From positions 1 through 64,000 of the forward strand of contig JAGFBZ010002568.1 of NCBI GenBank assembly GCA_018398805.1: a stretch of 64,000 nucleotides of DNA. Direction: 5' to 3'. A program made the position numbers and the translations under genes. This document shows positions 40,340-53,145 of the stretch, piece by piece. The notes beneath the pieces were generated by a model. It made no database searches. It was given only the letters and a program-made list of their open reading frames with translations, and was not told the origin of the DNA. Each line of letters begins with the position of its first letter. Within the stretch, counting starts at the first letter, position 1. This DNA is from Hirundichthys speculiger. Its lineage: Eukaryota > Chordata > Actinopteri > Beloniformes > Exocoetidae.

Positions 40340-41235
40340 CATGCTAATTACCATGCTAAATCCATCGAATCATTAGCTTTGCTATGCTACAGCTAATTTT
40401 ATAGTGTGAGCTTTAGTGTCCTAGCGCTAATTACCATGCTGAACTTAATCAAAACATGAGCTTTACTTTGCTAAAGCTAGTTTTAAATCAGGAGTTTTAG
40501 TGTCCTAGTGCTAGTTACCATGCTGAACTTAATCAAAACATGAGCTTTACTTTGCTAAAGCTAGTTTTATATCAGGAGCTTTAGTGTCCTAGGGCTAATT
40601 ACCATGCTGAACTTAATCAAAACATGAACTTTACTATGCTAAAGCTAGCTTTATATCAGGAGCCTTAGTGTCCTAGCGCTAGTTACCATGCTGAACTTAA
40701 TCAAAACATGAGCTTTACTTTGCTAAAGCTAGTTTTATATCAGGAGCTTTAGTGTCCTAGCGCTAATTACCATGTTGAACTTAATCAAAACATGAGCTTT
40801 ACTATGCTAAAGCTAGCTTTATATCAGGAGCTTTAGTGTCCTTGCGCTAATTTCCATGCTGAACTTAATCAAAACATGAGCTTTACTATGCTAAAGCTAG
40901 CTTTATATCAAGAGCTTTAGTGTCCTAGGGCTAATTACCATGCTGAACTTAATCAAAACATGAGCTTTACTATGCTAAAGCTAGTTTTATATCAGGAGCT
41001 TTAGTGTCCTAGTGCTAGTTACCATGCTGAACTTAATCAAAACATGAGCTTTACTTTGCTAAAGCTAGTTTTATATCAGGAGCTTTAGTGTCCTAGCGCT
41101 AATTACCATGCTGAACTTAATCAAAACATGAGCTTTACTATGCTAAAGCTAGTTTTATATCAGGAGCTTTAGAGTCCTAGCGCTAATTACCATGCTGAAC
41201 TCAATCAAAACATGAGCATTTCTATGCTACAGCTA
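40340..41235. repeat. 84-bp satellite, first array, about 10 copies
   Basis: Unit of 84 bp containing GAACTTAATCAAAACATGAG, CTTTACTATGCTAAAGCTAG and TCAGGAGCTTTAGTGTCCTAG. The last copy ends in a distinctive variant, TTTCTATGCTACAGCTACC then ATCATATCAG. The same unit and the same terminal variant occur at 46,285-46,940. Confidence 0.93.
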
Positions 41236-41574
41236 CCATCATATCAGGAGGCATAGCAGGCTGATGCTAAAGTCAGCCCTGACTCCCTGAAGGTTCTGCT
41301 GCTGCAGGTGGATCTACAACCTGTCCAGTGGGGCTACTTGAAACTGCCCACATGATTCTTTCAACTTTTGGCTTCATTTTTGTTCCATAAATGACTCCAT
41401 GGTGTTTTGCTGTTCATCTGAGGTTGCGTTTGTCTCATACCTTGTCTTGACTATGTTTTTACACACTTCAGAAAGAAAACAGGAGCGGAATAAAGAAATA
41501 TTAGAGACTTTTGCACATGGCTCCATTAATGCATCACGTCCGTCCCTGCAGCTGCAGGGGGTGCTGTGGTCTGG

Positions 41575-41750
41575 GCCCGGTCTGGGCCTGGTCTGAGCCC
41601 GGTCTGGGCCCGGTCTGAGTACGGTCTGAGACCAGGCCCAGACCAGGTTCAGACCGGGCGCTGCAGGGGGCGCTGTGGTCTGGGCCCGGTCTGAGCCCAG
41701 TCTGGGCCAGGTCTGGGCCCAGTCTGGGCCCGGTCTGAGCCCGGTCCTGC
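41575..41750. repeat. Short 12-bp repeat GGTCTGGGCCCG
   Basis: About 14 copies of GGTCTGGGCCCG or GGTCTGAGCCCG with one internal inverted segment (ACCAGGCCCAGACC). The hAT element at 41,763 inserted just to its right. Confidence 0.85.
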
Positions 41751-41762
41751 AGCTCTCTGGAC

Positions 41763-43093
41763 TAGAGGTCTTCATGGGTCCAATTTCATGGACCCGAACC
41801 CGAATGGACCAGTGAAAATTCGACCCGAAACCGACCCGACCCAAGATATTATCATAAGTTCGGGAGTCCGAACCCGAATGGACCCGCAATATTTGGACCC
41901 GGAACCGACCCAAATTTTTAGTTTCCGGCCACGAACCGAACCGAGACAATCCAGCCCATAGTTGCTCCTGTTAAAGTTGAATAAAACTTGATTTTCTTAC
42001 CTAAAGTTGTCTTCTTCTACTGGTTCAGTTGCTACATAGGCTACGTGATGTAAACAACAATAAATCCACGTAGTTATTTTCTTTGTGGATACAGATGCTA
42101 TTGGTAGCAACTGCTAACGCTAATAGTTGTCTTCTTCTACCCGGTTCAGTTACTACATAGGCTACGTGATGTAAACAACAATAAATCCACGTAGTTATTT
42201 TCTTTGTGGATACAGATGCTATTGGTAGCAACTGCTAACGCTAATAGTTGTCTTCTTCTACCCGGTTCAGTTGCTACATAGGCTACGTGATGTACACAAC
42301 AATAAATCCACGTCGTTATTTTCTTTGTGGATACAGATGCTATTGGTAGCAGCTGCTAACGCTAATAGTTGTCTTCTTCTACCGGTTCAGTTGCTACATA
42401 GGCTACGTGATGTAAACAACAATAAATCCACGTCGTTATTTTCTTTGTGGATACAGATGCTATTGGTAGCAGCTGCTAACGCTAATAGTTGTCTTCTTCT
42501 ACCGGTTCAGTTGCTACATAGGCTACGTGATGTAAACAACAATAAATCCACGTCGTTATTTTCTTTGTGGATACAGATGCTATTGGTAGCAGCTGCTAAC
42601 GCTAATAGTTGTCTTCTTCTACCGGTTCAGTTGCTACATAGGCTATGTGATGTACACAACAATAAATCCACGTCGTTATTTTCTTTGTGGATACAGATGC
42701 TATTGGTAGAAACTGCTAACGCTAATAGCCTACACTGGTCAGGATGTGTCGTGAATATGTTCTCTCATCCAGCGTTGTCATGTTGGTGATCCGTTGTGCT
42801 TTACAGCTGCCGGACAAACCGCTAATAACACGCTAATAACACGCTACGGAAACACGATTGTTTCATGACAAACACGCCACGTTAATGAATAATTAATTAA
42901 ACTGCCCCAAGTCCTGACATTAGCTGCCACCGCCAATATCTTTACCTCTCTGGAGTAAACGTGGACCCAGCCTGTCAAAGAGCACCGACCGGACCCGAGA
43001 CTAACTGTACCAATTCACACCCGAACCCAGAGTCACGTCTTTAGAATGGACCCGAGACCCGATTCGGGTTGTCGGGTTTTCCAAAGACCTTTA
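41763..43093. mobile_element. hAT element with 8-bp TSD and internal 120-bp repeats
   Basis: Left end TAGAGGTCTTCATGGGTCC, right end GGGTTTTCCAAAGACCTTTA (imperfect inverted repeats). It is flanked by the identical octamer CTCTGGAC at 41,755-41,762 and 43,094-43,101, the target duplication length of hAT elements. Subterminal regions are rich in GGACCCGAACCCGAA and its complement GATTCGGGTTGTCGGG. No transposase is visible. The middle holds six copies of a 120-bp unit. Confidence 0.82.
42003..42728. repeat. Six copies of a 120-121 bp unit inside the hAT element
   Basis: Unit starts TAGTTGTCTTCTTCTACC and contains GCTACATAGGCTACGTGATG, AACAACAATAAATCCACG and AGATGCTATTGGTAGCA. Copies differ by only a few bases, so expansion was recent. 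Confidence 0.93.
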
Positions 43094-43204
43094 CTCTGGA
43101 CATTCCAGGGGCTGATGATGACGAGGAGCAGCTCTGAGTGGCGGTTTGGGCCAAACCAGAAAGTCTCGGCGTGTCCGTTGAGGCCGTGAACGTGTCAACA
43201 CGTC

Positions 43205-44335
43205 TGAATCCTGATGTCCTAGGCTTGGACGAGCAGATGTCCTCGGTCTGGACGAGCAGACGTCCTTGGCTCCTCTGGTTCAAACTGGCCAGTTAATCAG
43301 CTCTGAGGGCTTTTTCTGCCTCTTTTACTCATTTAGAAATTCAGATCTGCTGCTTTCTGAACCCCAGAATCCCTGAGCTTTCTCTTCTGGACTGCTGTTG
43401 ATGTCAGGAATAAAAGTTTCTCTCCTGCCTCTGAGTTTACACTGAGTTTACACTCTGAGTGTAAACTCAGAAAGTCAGGAGTAAACTCAGAGTGTAAACT
43501 CTGAGTTTACACTCCTGACTCTGTTCACACTCAAAGTCAGATTTTTTCTAAATCTGTCCATCTTCTCCTGTGAGTTGGGGAGGTTTTAAAGAGAGAACTG
43601 GTCAGACTTCTTCTCAGACCAGAACCCCTCCTGTCTCACACATTGGACCTCAGATGTCCCTCGGTTTGGACTGCAGAGGTCCCTAGGTTTGGACAAGCAG
43701 ATGTCCTAGGCTTGGATGAGCAAAGGTTCTTAGGTTTGGACGAGCAGATGTCCCTCTGTCTGGACGAGCAAACGTCCCTAGGTCTGGACGAGCAGACGTC
43801 CCTAGGTTTGGACAAGCAGATGTCCTAGGCTTGGATGAGCAAAGGTTCTTAGGTTTGGACGAGCAGATGTCCCTAGGTCTTTAGGAGCAGATGTCCTAGG
43901 TCTGGAAGAGCAGAGGTCCTAGGTTTGGACGAGCAGACGTACCCGGTCTGGACGAGCAGATGTCCCCAGTCTGGACGAGCAGATGTCCCCAGTCTGGACG
44001 AGCAGAGGTCCAAGGTTTGGACGAGTAGAGGTCCTAGGTTTGGACGAGCTGAGGTCCTAGGTCTGGACGAGCAGACGTCCCCGGTCTGGACGAGCAGACG
44101 TCCCCGGTCTGGATGAGCAGACGTCCCCGGTCTGGATGAGCAGATGTCCCCAGTCTGGATGAGCAGACGTCCCCGGTCTGGACGAGCAGACCTCCCCGGT
44201 CTGGACGAGCAGACGTCCCCAGTCTGGACGAGCAGACGTCCCCAGTCTGGACGAGCAGATGTCCCCGGTCTGGACGAGCAAACGTCCTAGGTTTGGATGA
44301 GCAGAGGTCCTAGGTTTGGACGAGCAGATGTCGGC
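43205..44335. repeat. Minisatellite 15, 23-bp unit in two blocks
   Basis: Unit GTCTGGACGAGCAGACGTCC plus three bases, with variants GGTTTGGACGAGCAG and TCTTAGG. A short block at 43,205-43,285 and a main block at 43,640-44,335 are separated by unique sequence with an inverted pair GAGTTTACACTCTGAG/CTCAGAGTGTAAACTC near 43,430-43,510. AGACGTCC includes a GACGTC palindrome. Confidence 0.9.
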
Positions 44336-44339
44336 TCCT

Positions 44340-44640
44340 TGCAGAGTTTGAGCCTAGCTGCTGCTCGAGCTGCTGCAGCGGTGACTTGCTTCTATCCTGG
44401 CTGATGTCGTGGACCCGCGGCGTCTCCTCGCCTCTCCTCTGGCGGGACCAGGGGCGCAGGACTGCGCTGCATCGGGTCACCGGTGATTCGGCTCGTGGTG
44501 TTGAATGAATGAAAGCTTTGATGCTGAGAGTCAATAAAGTTTTTCTGAATGAACCCAGCTGCCTCTGAGCGTCTTCATTCACCTCAACCTTCTCATTAAT
44601 ACGTCCACATAAACGTCCCCCAACGTCCCTTCCCACCAAA
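44340..44640. mobile_element. Possible LTR fragment
   Basis: GC-rich sequence, then GAGAGTCAATAAAGTTTTTC (poly(A) signal) and a terminal CTCATTAATACGTCCACA. The layout (U3-like, AATAAA, ending in CA) is LTR-like and resembles fish Gypsy LTR ends, but no partner LTR or primer site was found. Confidence 0.3.
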
Positions 44641-45908
44641 CAAGAACAACAACAAACTCAGGGGCCAGACACAGGGAAGTAAAGAAAGATAAAAGTAAAG
44701 TAGAATGAGAAAAAAACAAAAACGGAATAATTCAAGAAAAACAAACATGATAAGAAAATGACATGAGGGAAGTAAATCAGAAGTGATCCATGACATCCAG
44801 AGCTCATCCATGATCTCTGAGACGTTCAGGAAGTTCTGCCCGCCAGCAGAGAATTACCAGACTTTTACAGAATACTGGGTTTTTCCAGTTGAGCCCACGT
44901 CTAGGTGGTGAAGCATGCTTCCAGATCAGAGGACAGGTTTGTGGCCTGGTCAAGCTAGCACCAACCCTCCATGAGGCATTAAAGATGGACTCCAAACTTC
45001 CTCAGTTCTGGACTGGACCAAAACAAGATGGATGCTGCTGGTACGCACTGCAGCTGAAGGAGACGTTATAAAATAAGCGTATAAAAGAGGAAATCAAAGG
45101 CTTTGTCTGCGACTAGCGAACCGATCCTCTCTGAGCTATCTGTTGTAGCGTAACTGTAACTGATGTTGTTAAAGAGAGAGTATCCATCCTTAATACAGCC
45201 AGTTTGATGGGGTGGAGTGATGGATGCTAACGTCTTTTATACACGGTGGGCCAGAACTTTAGCATGTGAAATGGGACGGTGCGAACTACATTCCAGCGGG
45301 TCGTTATAGCCGTCTGGGCCGGGGATGGACCAGACTTTGAATAGCTAGCATCATTTCTGTGGCGGAGATTAGCTCATCTAGAGTCGTCGCTACGTTTGGA
45401 TCCAGTTGGGGCGTATTCATACTGAAAACAATTCTTGACGTCGAAAGTGATGCAGACGTACTATAAAGTGTCTGATCAATTTAAAGACGCTAGCGTTTAT
45501 TTCCGAGGATGATCTCACTCCCTGATCATTTCTGGTTTCTGATTGGCTGATGAGCTAAGAGAGTTACGGTTAAGGCTGCTGTCAGGAACTCAGCTGGTTT
45601 TGTGCTGATAAGGTGATACTCAGAGTTCCACGTGTCCACCTGTTGGATCTGGTTAGCTCATTTAGTGAGGCGCTCTGTTGTAGCTCTGCTTTGTTTCGTG
45701 CAGAATGAAAGGACTTCAGAGATTCCCACACTGTTAAAGAGGACATTCCTGGGCTCTGCTTTACACCAAGAAACAGTTTAATTTCAGATTTTAGAAACCT
45801 AAACTCCTCATCTGAGAGTAATGAAGGATCCAGTCTCCACTGCTGATAGTCTGAACATACGTAATGAGATAAACCGGAGAATGGTCACGGTTCAGCAGAG
45901 GGATACGT
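44641..45908 (-). mobile_element. Decayed L1-like LINE ORF2 fragment
   Basis: Minus strand in shifted frames: WRLDPSLLSDEEFRFLKSEI then SSLTVWESLKSF (the linker before RT), and further left RPISHAKVLAHRV, QTGCIKDGYSLFNN and SSERIGSLVADKAFD (RT motifs 1-3 of L1-type ORF2; intact elements read DxEKAFD). Many stops and deletions. A T/A-rich 3' end at 44,650-44,800 would be the element tail. Confidence 0.6.
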
Positions 45909-46284
45909 TGACTAGCCCAGCCCTCTTATCCAGCGGCAGACTGTAGCTATGCTTTCAAATGTGGCTAAATAATGTTCAACGTCCTCATCTGGGGAAAGTG
46001 GCCTTATTTTGGGCTGTTTATGAGGTTGAAGCACCCTTGATGGATGGGTTCGGGTTAGACCACTTGGCTGGTCAACTGCTGTTGCTCTAGCGCCGTCCTC
46101 TGCATCAGTGTTGTCACTGCTGTATATTTGTGCTCTCAAATTCCTCCTGCAACCCCTGGACCTGGGCTTGAATTTTAAAAAACTGGTGCTGCAAACTCCT
46201 CCAACACTGGTGTGTAGACTCTTTCTCCAACTGCTGATCTCTGGAGGCTTGGGAGCAGAGAAGAGACTGTACCATGCTAGTCAG
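45909..46284 (-). pseudogene. Gypsy-type Gag fragment (SCAN-like)
   Basis: Minus strand reads HKQPKIRPLSPDEDVEHYLA then TFESIATVCRW, a SCAN/Gag-like block found in fish Gypsy retrotransposons (LxPxEDVExYLxTFExIA). Upstream, at about 46,240-46,140, is a frame-shifted helical segment containing FKIQAQVQGLQEEFES. It is cut off directly after VCRW, where L1-like sequence begins. Confidence 0.5.
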
Positions 46285-46940
46285 CGCTAATTACCATGCT
46301 GAACTTAATCAAAACATGAGCTTTACTATGCTAAAGCTAGTTTTATATCAGGAGCTTTAGTGTCCTAGTGCTAATTACCATGTTGAACTTAATCAAAATA
46401 TGATCTTTACTAGCTAAAGCTAGTTTTATATCAGACGCTTTAGTGTCCTAGTGCTAATTACCATGCTGAACTTAATAAAAACATGAGCTTTACTATGCTA
46501 AAGCTAGTTTTATATCAGGAGCTTTAGTGTCCTAGTGCTAATTACCATGCTGAACTTAATCAAAACATGAGCTTTACTATGCTAAAGCTAGTTTTATATC
46601 AGGAGCTTTAGTGTCCTAGTGCTAATTACCATGTTGAACTTAATCAAAATATGATCTTTACTAGCTAAAGCTAGTTTTATATCAGAAGCTTTATTACCCT
46701 AGTGCTAATTACCATGCTGAACTTAATAAAAACATGAGCTTTCTATGCTAAAGCTAGTTTTATATCAGGAGCTTTACTACCCTAGTGCTAATTACCACGC
46801 TGAACTTAATCAAAACATGATCTTTACTAGCTAAAGCTAGTTTTATTTCAGAAGCTTTAGTGTCCTAGCGCTAGTTACCATACTGAACTTAATCAAACCA
46901 TGAGCTTTTCTATGCTACAGCTACCATCATATCAGTAGTT
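46285..46940. repeat. 84-bp satellite, second array, about 8 copies
   Basis: Same unit as the array at 40.3-41.2 kb (GAACTTAATCAAAACATGAG ...), ending with the same variant TATGCTACAGCTACCATCATATCAG in the last copy. Copies here more often carry TGATCTTTACTAGC. Confidence 0.93.
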
Positions 46941-47244
46941 TAATATTAAGACCGCTACTAGATGAAGCTTCATCCTGCTGATCAGCTGAAACTTTTCTTT
47001 ATTTCTAGTCACACCCAACAGGACTGCAGCACCAGCCAACACTCAAAATGGCTGCCACCAACACCTGATAAACCGTTCCAGCTAATTGCAACATACCACC
47101 TGTGGGGGTGTCCAAAAGTTCCCAGTACACAAAGAATATATAAATATCTACCTAAAATATATACATTCAGCTCTAAAACTCCACCAATTAAACATTAACC
47201 CTGGAGCCCAGATGCTGGTTGGAAACTCACACCTGGATGAAGAA
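46941..47244. other. Intergenic spacer
   Basis: Unique sequence. Nothing recognised. Confidence 0.4.
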
Positions 47245-48225
47245 AGAAAAGAGGGGAGGGAGGACAGAGAGAGGAGGGAGGACAGAGGGAGAATGGAGGA
47301 CAGAGGGAGGAGGGAGGACAGAGAGAGGAGGGAGGACAGAAAGAGGATGGAGGACAGAGGGAGAATGGAGGACAGAGGGAGGAGGGAGGTCAGAGAGAGG
47401 ATGGAGGACAGAGGGAGGAGGGAGGACAGAGAGAGGATGGAGGACAGAGAGAGGAGGGAGGACAGAGAGAGAGGATGGAGGACAGAGGGAGAATGGAGGA
47501 CAGAGAGGATGGAGGACAGAGAGAGGATGGAGGACAGAGAGGAGGGAGGACAGAGTGAGGATGGAGGACAGAGAGGATGGAGGACAGAGAGGAGGGAGGA
47601 CAGAAGGAGGAGGGAGGACAGAGAGAGGAGGGAGGACAAAGAGAGGAGGGAGGACAGAGGGAGGATGAGGACAGAGAGGATGGAGGACAGAGAGAGGAGG
47701 AGGGACAGAGAGAGGATGGAGGACAGAGAGGAGGGAGGAGGAGGAGGGACAGAGAGAGATGGAGGAGAGAGAGGAGGGAGGACAGAGGAGGAGGATGGAG
47801 GAGGACAGAGAGGAGGAGGAGGACAGAGGAGGAGGGGGGACAGAGAGAGGATGGAAGGAGAGAGAGGATGGAGAGGACAGGAGGATAGGAGGACAGAGAG
47901 AGGAGGAGAGACAGAGGGAGGAGAGGAGGATGGAGGACAGAGAGGATGGAGGACAGAGAGAGGAGAGAGGACAGAGGGAGGACAGAGGGGAGGATGAGGA
48001 CAGGAGGATGGAGGACAGAGAGGATGGAGGACAGAGAGAGAGGACTGAGAGAGAGGACAGAGAGGATGGAGGACAGAGAGGGAGGACAGAGAGGAGGGAG
48101 GACAGAGAGAGGACGGAGGACAGAGAGGATGGAGGACAGAGGGAGGATGAGGGACAGAGGGAGGAGAGAGGACGAGAGAGAGGAGGATGGAGGACAGAGA
48201 GAGGATGGAGGACAGAGGGAGGATG
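47245..48225. repeat. 1-kb polypurine repeat (GGAGGACAGAGA)
   Basis: Irregular 12-18 bp units of GGAGGACAGAGAGAGGAT, all purine except for the C of GACAG and occasional T. Long open frames on both strands are translations of the repeat. Confidence 0.92.
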
Positions 48226-48268
48226 TATAATCTGGTTCTGCCTCAGCAGCATCCTGATCAGCAGAGTG

Positions 48269-48363
48269 GGAGCAGGTGAGTCCAATCGGAGCAGGTGAGT
48301 CCAATCGGAGCAGGTGAGTCCAATCAGAGCAGGTGAGTCCAATCGGAGCAGGTGAGTCCAATC
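48269..48363. repeat. Five 19-bp repeats each with CAG|GTGAGT
   Basis: Unit GAGCAGGTGAGTCCAATCG with single-base variants. Every copy contains the perfect 5' splice-site consensus CAGGTGAGT. No neighbouring exon was found. Confidence 0.9.
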
Positions 48364-49014
48364 ACAGCTGGGAAAGTTGCCTCCAGGAAAAATGTTCACA
48401 TCTAAAATATTTGGCTTCACAAAATCTAAGTTGAGTGACTTGATGTCAGGTGACTCTTTTATGTTGATGTCAACTATATTAGTGCGCTTGACTGAACCTT
48501 AATTATTGCTTTTATCCAGATAAATGTCTTCACATACAGCCATGTTTCAGTTATTGAACCAAACTAATATATTGAAATTGAATCAACCTAATGTATTTTG
48601 CATTTAAGCCAAATTAACCTGAATTAATTTGTTGGTGTTGAGACCAGTTAATTAATTTACATATAATCAAACTATATTTTCACATCTCATGTTACTTCGC
48701 TTCAAAAATAATTTGAATTTCCTATGAAAGAAAAGACAGTCGTCCAACAATTATAAAATATTTATTATTTTAAAACATTTTAACCATAATCAATCAAGAG
48801 GATTATCAATATACAGATTAATGCAAAGGCACAGTCTTTAGAGACAAGTGTTTGGTATAAAACATGTATAAAACCTGCGAACTGTATAAAAACTTGTCTT
48901 TAAACCAATTTATAAATCCTAAAATCTTTTGGTCCATACAATGTGAAAGAAATCAACATGAAAGGTCCAGATAGAAACTGCTTCTCCCCCTCTGGCGACA
49001 TGACAGTTTATAAT
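48364..49014. other. AT-rich intergenic DNA
   Basis: AT-rich sequence with repeated AATTGAATCAACC-like motifs and no gene. It may be a decayed DNA transposon, but no ends were found. Confidence 0.4.
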
Positions 49015-52000
49015 CTATATAATAGACGGTTTATAATCACATGACAGCACCTACTGGTCAGGTTTATAATCACATGACACCACCTGCTGGTCAGGTTTAT
49101 AATCACATGACACCACCTACTGGCCAGGTTTATAATCACATGACACCACCTGCTGGTCAGGTTTATCATCACACGACACCACCTACTGGTCAGGTTTATA
49201 ATCACATGACACCACCTACTGGTCAGGTTTATAATCAGGACTGGTCAGGTTTATAATCACATGACACCTACTGGTCAGGTTTATAATCACAGGACACCAC
49301 CTACTGGTCAGGTTTATAATTACAGGACACCACCTACTGGCCAGGTTTATAAGCACATGACACCACCTACTGGTCAGGTTTATAATCACAGGACACCACC
49401 TACTGGTCAGGTTTATAATCACATGACAGCACCCACTGGTCAGGTTTATAATTACAGGACACCACCTACTGGTCAGGTTTATAATCACAAGACACCACCT
49501 ACTGGTCAGGTTTATAATCACATGACACCACCTACTGGTCAGGTTTATAATCACACGACACCACCTACTGGTCAGGTTATAAATCACACACCACCTACTG
49601 GTCAGGTTTATAATCACACGACACCACCTACTGGTCAGGTTTATAATCACATGACACCACCTACTGGTCAGGTTTATAATCACATGACACCACCTACTGG
49701 TCAGGTTTATAATCACATGACACCACCTACTGGTCAGGTTTATAATCACATGACACCACCTACTGGTCAGGTTTATAATCACACGACACCACCTACTGGT
49801 CAGGTTTATAATCACATGACACCACCACTGGTCAGGTTTATAATCACATGACACCACCTACTGGTCAGGTTTATAATCACATGACACCACCTACTGGTCA
49901 GGTTTATAATCACAGGACACCACCTACTGGTCAGGTTTATAATCACATGACACCACCTACTGGTCAGGTTTATAATCACACGACACCACCTACTGGTCAG
50001 GTTTATAATCACATGACACCACCTACTGGTCAGGTTTATAATCACATGACACCACCTACTGGTCAGGTTTATAATCACATGACACACCTACTGGTCAGGT
50101 TTATAATCACATGACACCACCTACTGGTCAGGTTTATAATCACACGACACCACCTACTGGTCAGGTTTATAACATGACACACACCTACTGGTCAGGTTTA
50201 TAATCACACGACACCACCTACTGGTCAGGTTTATAATCACATGGACACCACCTACTGGTCAGGTTTATAATCACATGACACCACCTACTGGTCAGGTTTA
50301 TAATCACATGACACCACCTACTGGTCAGGTTTATAATCACACACACACACCCACCTACTGGTCAGGTTTTATAATCACATGACACCACCTACTGGTCAGG
50401 TCAGGTTATAATCACATGACACCACCTACTGGTCAGTCAGGTTATAATCACATGACACCACCTACTGGTCAGGTTTATAATCACATGACACCACCTACTG
50501 GTCAGGTTTATAATCACACGACACCACCTACTGGTCAGGTTTATAATCACATGACAGCACCCACTGGTCAGGTTTATAATTACAGGACACCACCTACTGG
50601 TCAGGTTTTACACATGACACCACCTACTGGTCAGGTTTATAATCACATGACACCACCTACTGGTCAGGTTTATAATCACATGACACACCTACCTGGTCAG
50701 GTTTATAATCACACTGACACCACCTACTGGTCAGGTTTATAATCACACGACACCACCTACTGGTCAGGTTTATAATCACATGACACCACGGTCAGGTTAT
50801 AATCACATGGACACCACCTGGTCAGGTTTATAATACACGGACACACCTACTGGTCAGGTTTATAATCACACGACACCACCTACTGGTCAGGTTTATAATC
50901 ACATGACACACCTACTGGTCAGGTTATAATCACACACCACCTACTGGTCAGGTTTATAATCACATGACACCCACACCACCTGCTACTGGTCAGGTTTATA
51001 ATCACATGACACCACCTACTGGTCAGGTTTATAATCACATGACACCACCTACTGGTCAGGTTTATAATCACATGACACCACCTACTGGTCAGGTCACGGT
51101 TTTATAATCACATGACACCACCTACTGGTCAGGTTTATAATCACACACAGGTCAGGATAACACACACCTACTGGTCAGGTTTATAATCACATGACACACC
51201 TACTGGTCAGGTTTATAATCACATGACACCACCTACTGGTCAGGTTTATAATCACATGGTCACACCACCTACTGGTCAGGTTTATAATCACATGACACCA
51301 CCTGGTCACACCACACACCACTACTGGTCAGGTTTATAATCACACGACACCACCTACTGGTCAGGTTTATAATCACACGACACCACCTACTGGTCAGGTT
51401 TATAATCACACGACACCACCTACTGGTCAGGTTTATAATCACATGACACCACCTACTGGTCAGGTTTATAATCACATAACACCACCTGCTGGTCAGGTTT
51501 ATAATCACAGGACACCACCTACTGGTCAGGTTTATAATCACACGACACAACCTACTGGTCAGGTTTATAATCACATGACAGCACCCACTGGTCAGGTTTA
51601 TAATCACAGGACACCACCTACTGGTCAGGTTTATAATCACATGACACCACCTACTGGTCAGGTTTATAATCACATGACACCACCTACTGGTCAGGTTTAT
51701 AATCACATGACACCACCTACTGGTCAGGTTTATAATCACATGACACCACCTACTGGTCAGGTTTATAATCACACGGTCACACCACACCTACTGGTCAGGT
51801 TTATAATCACACACGACACACCTACTGGTCAGGTTTATAATCACATGACACCACCTACTGGTCAGGTTTATAATCACATAACACCCACCTGCTGGTCAGG
51901 TTTATAATCACATGACACCACCTACTGGTCAGGTTTTATAATCACATGACACCACTACTGGTCAGGTTTATAATCACACGACACAACCTACTGGTCAGGT

Positions 52001-53145
52001 TATAATCACAGGACACCACCTACTGGTCAGGTTTATAATCACATGACACCACCTACTGGTCAGGTTTATAATCACATGACACCACCTACTGGTCAGGTTT
52101 ATAATCACATAACACCACCTGCTGGTCAGGTTTATAATCACATAACACCACCAGCTGGTCAGGTTTATAATCACATGACACCACCTACTGGTCAGGTTTA
52201 TAATCACACGACACCACCTACTGGTCAGGTTTATAATCACACGACACCACCTACTGGTCAGGTATATAATCACATGACACCACCTGCTGGTCAGGTTTAT
52301 AATCACACGACACCACCTACTGGTCAGGTTTATAATCACACGACACCACCTACTGGTCAGGTTTATAATCACACGACACCACCTACTGGTCAGGTTATAA
52401 TCAATGGACACCACCTAAGGTATAAATCACATGACACCACCTCCTGGTCAGGTTTATAATCACACGACACCACCTGCTGGTCAGGTTATAATCACACACC
52501 TACTGGTCAGGTTTATAATCACATGACACCACCTATGGTCAGGTTTATAATCACACGACACCCTACTGGTCAGGTTTATAATCACATACTGACACACCTC
52601 TGGTCAGGTTTATAATCACACGACACCACCTGCTGGTCAGGTTTATAATCACATGACACCACCTACTGGTCAGGTTTATAATCACACGACACCACCTACT
52701 GGTCAGGTTTATAATCACATGACACCACCTACTGGTCAGGTTTATAATCACACGACACCACCTACTGGTCAGGTTTATAATCACATGATACCACCTACTG
52801 GTCAGGTTTATAATCACATGACACCACCTACTGGTCAGGTTTATAATCACATGACACCACCTACTGGTCAGGTTTATAATCACACGACACCACCTGCTGG
52901 TCAGGTTTATAATCACATGACAGCACCTACTGGTCAGGTATATAATCACATGACACCACCTGCTGGTCAGGTTTATAATCACATAACACCACCTGCTGGT
53001 CAGGTTTATAATCACATGACAGCACCTACTGGTCAGGTATATAATCACATGACACCACCTACTGGTCAGGTTTATAATCACACGACACCTACTGGTCAGG
53101 TTTATAATCACACGACACCACCTACTGGTCAGGTTTATAATCACA
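49015..53145. repeat. Minisatellite 16, 33-bp unit, about 125 copies (4.1 kb)
   Basis: Unit GGTTTATAATCACATGACAC plus CACCTACTGGTCA. The 33-bp length keeps frames open on both strands (11-residue repeats, for example TPPTGQVYNHM). Variants alternate CATGACACC, CACGACACC and CAGGACACC. Indels cluster at about 50,150-50,420, 50,690-51,330 and 52,390-52,620. No start, splice or domain evidence for a gene. Confidence 0.95.
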
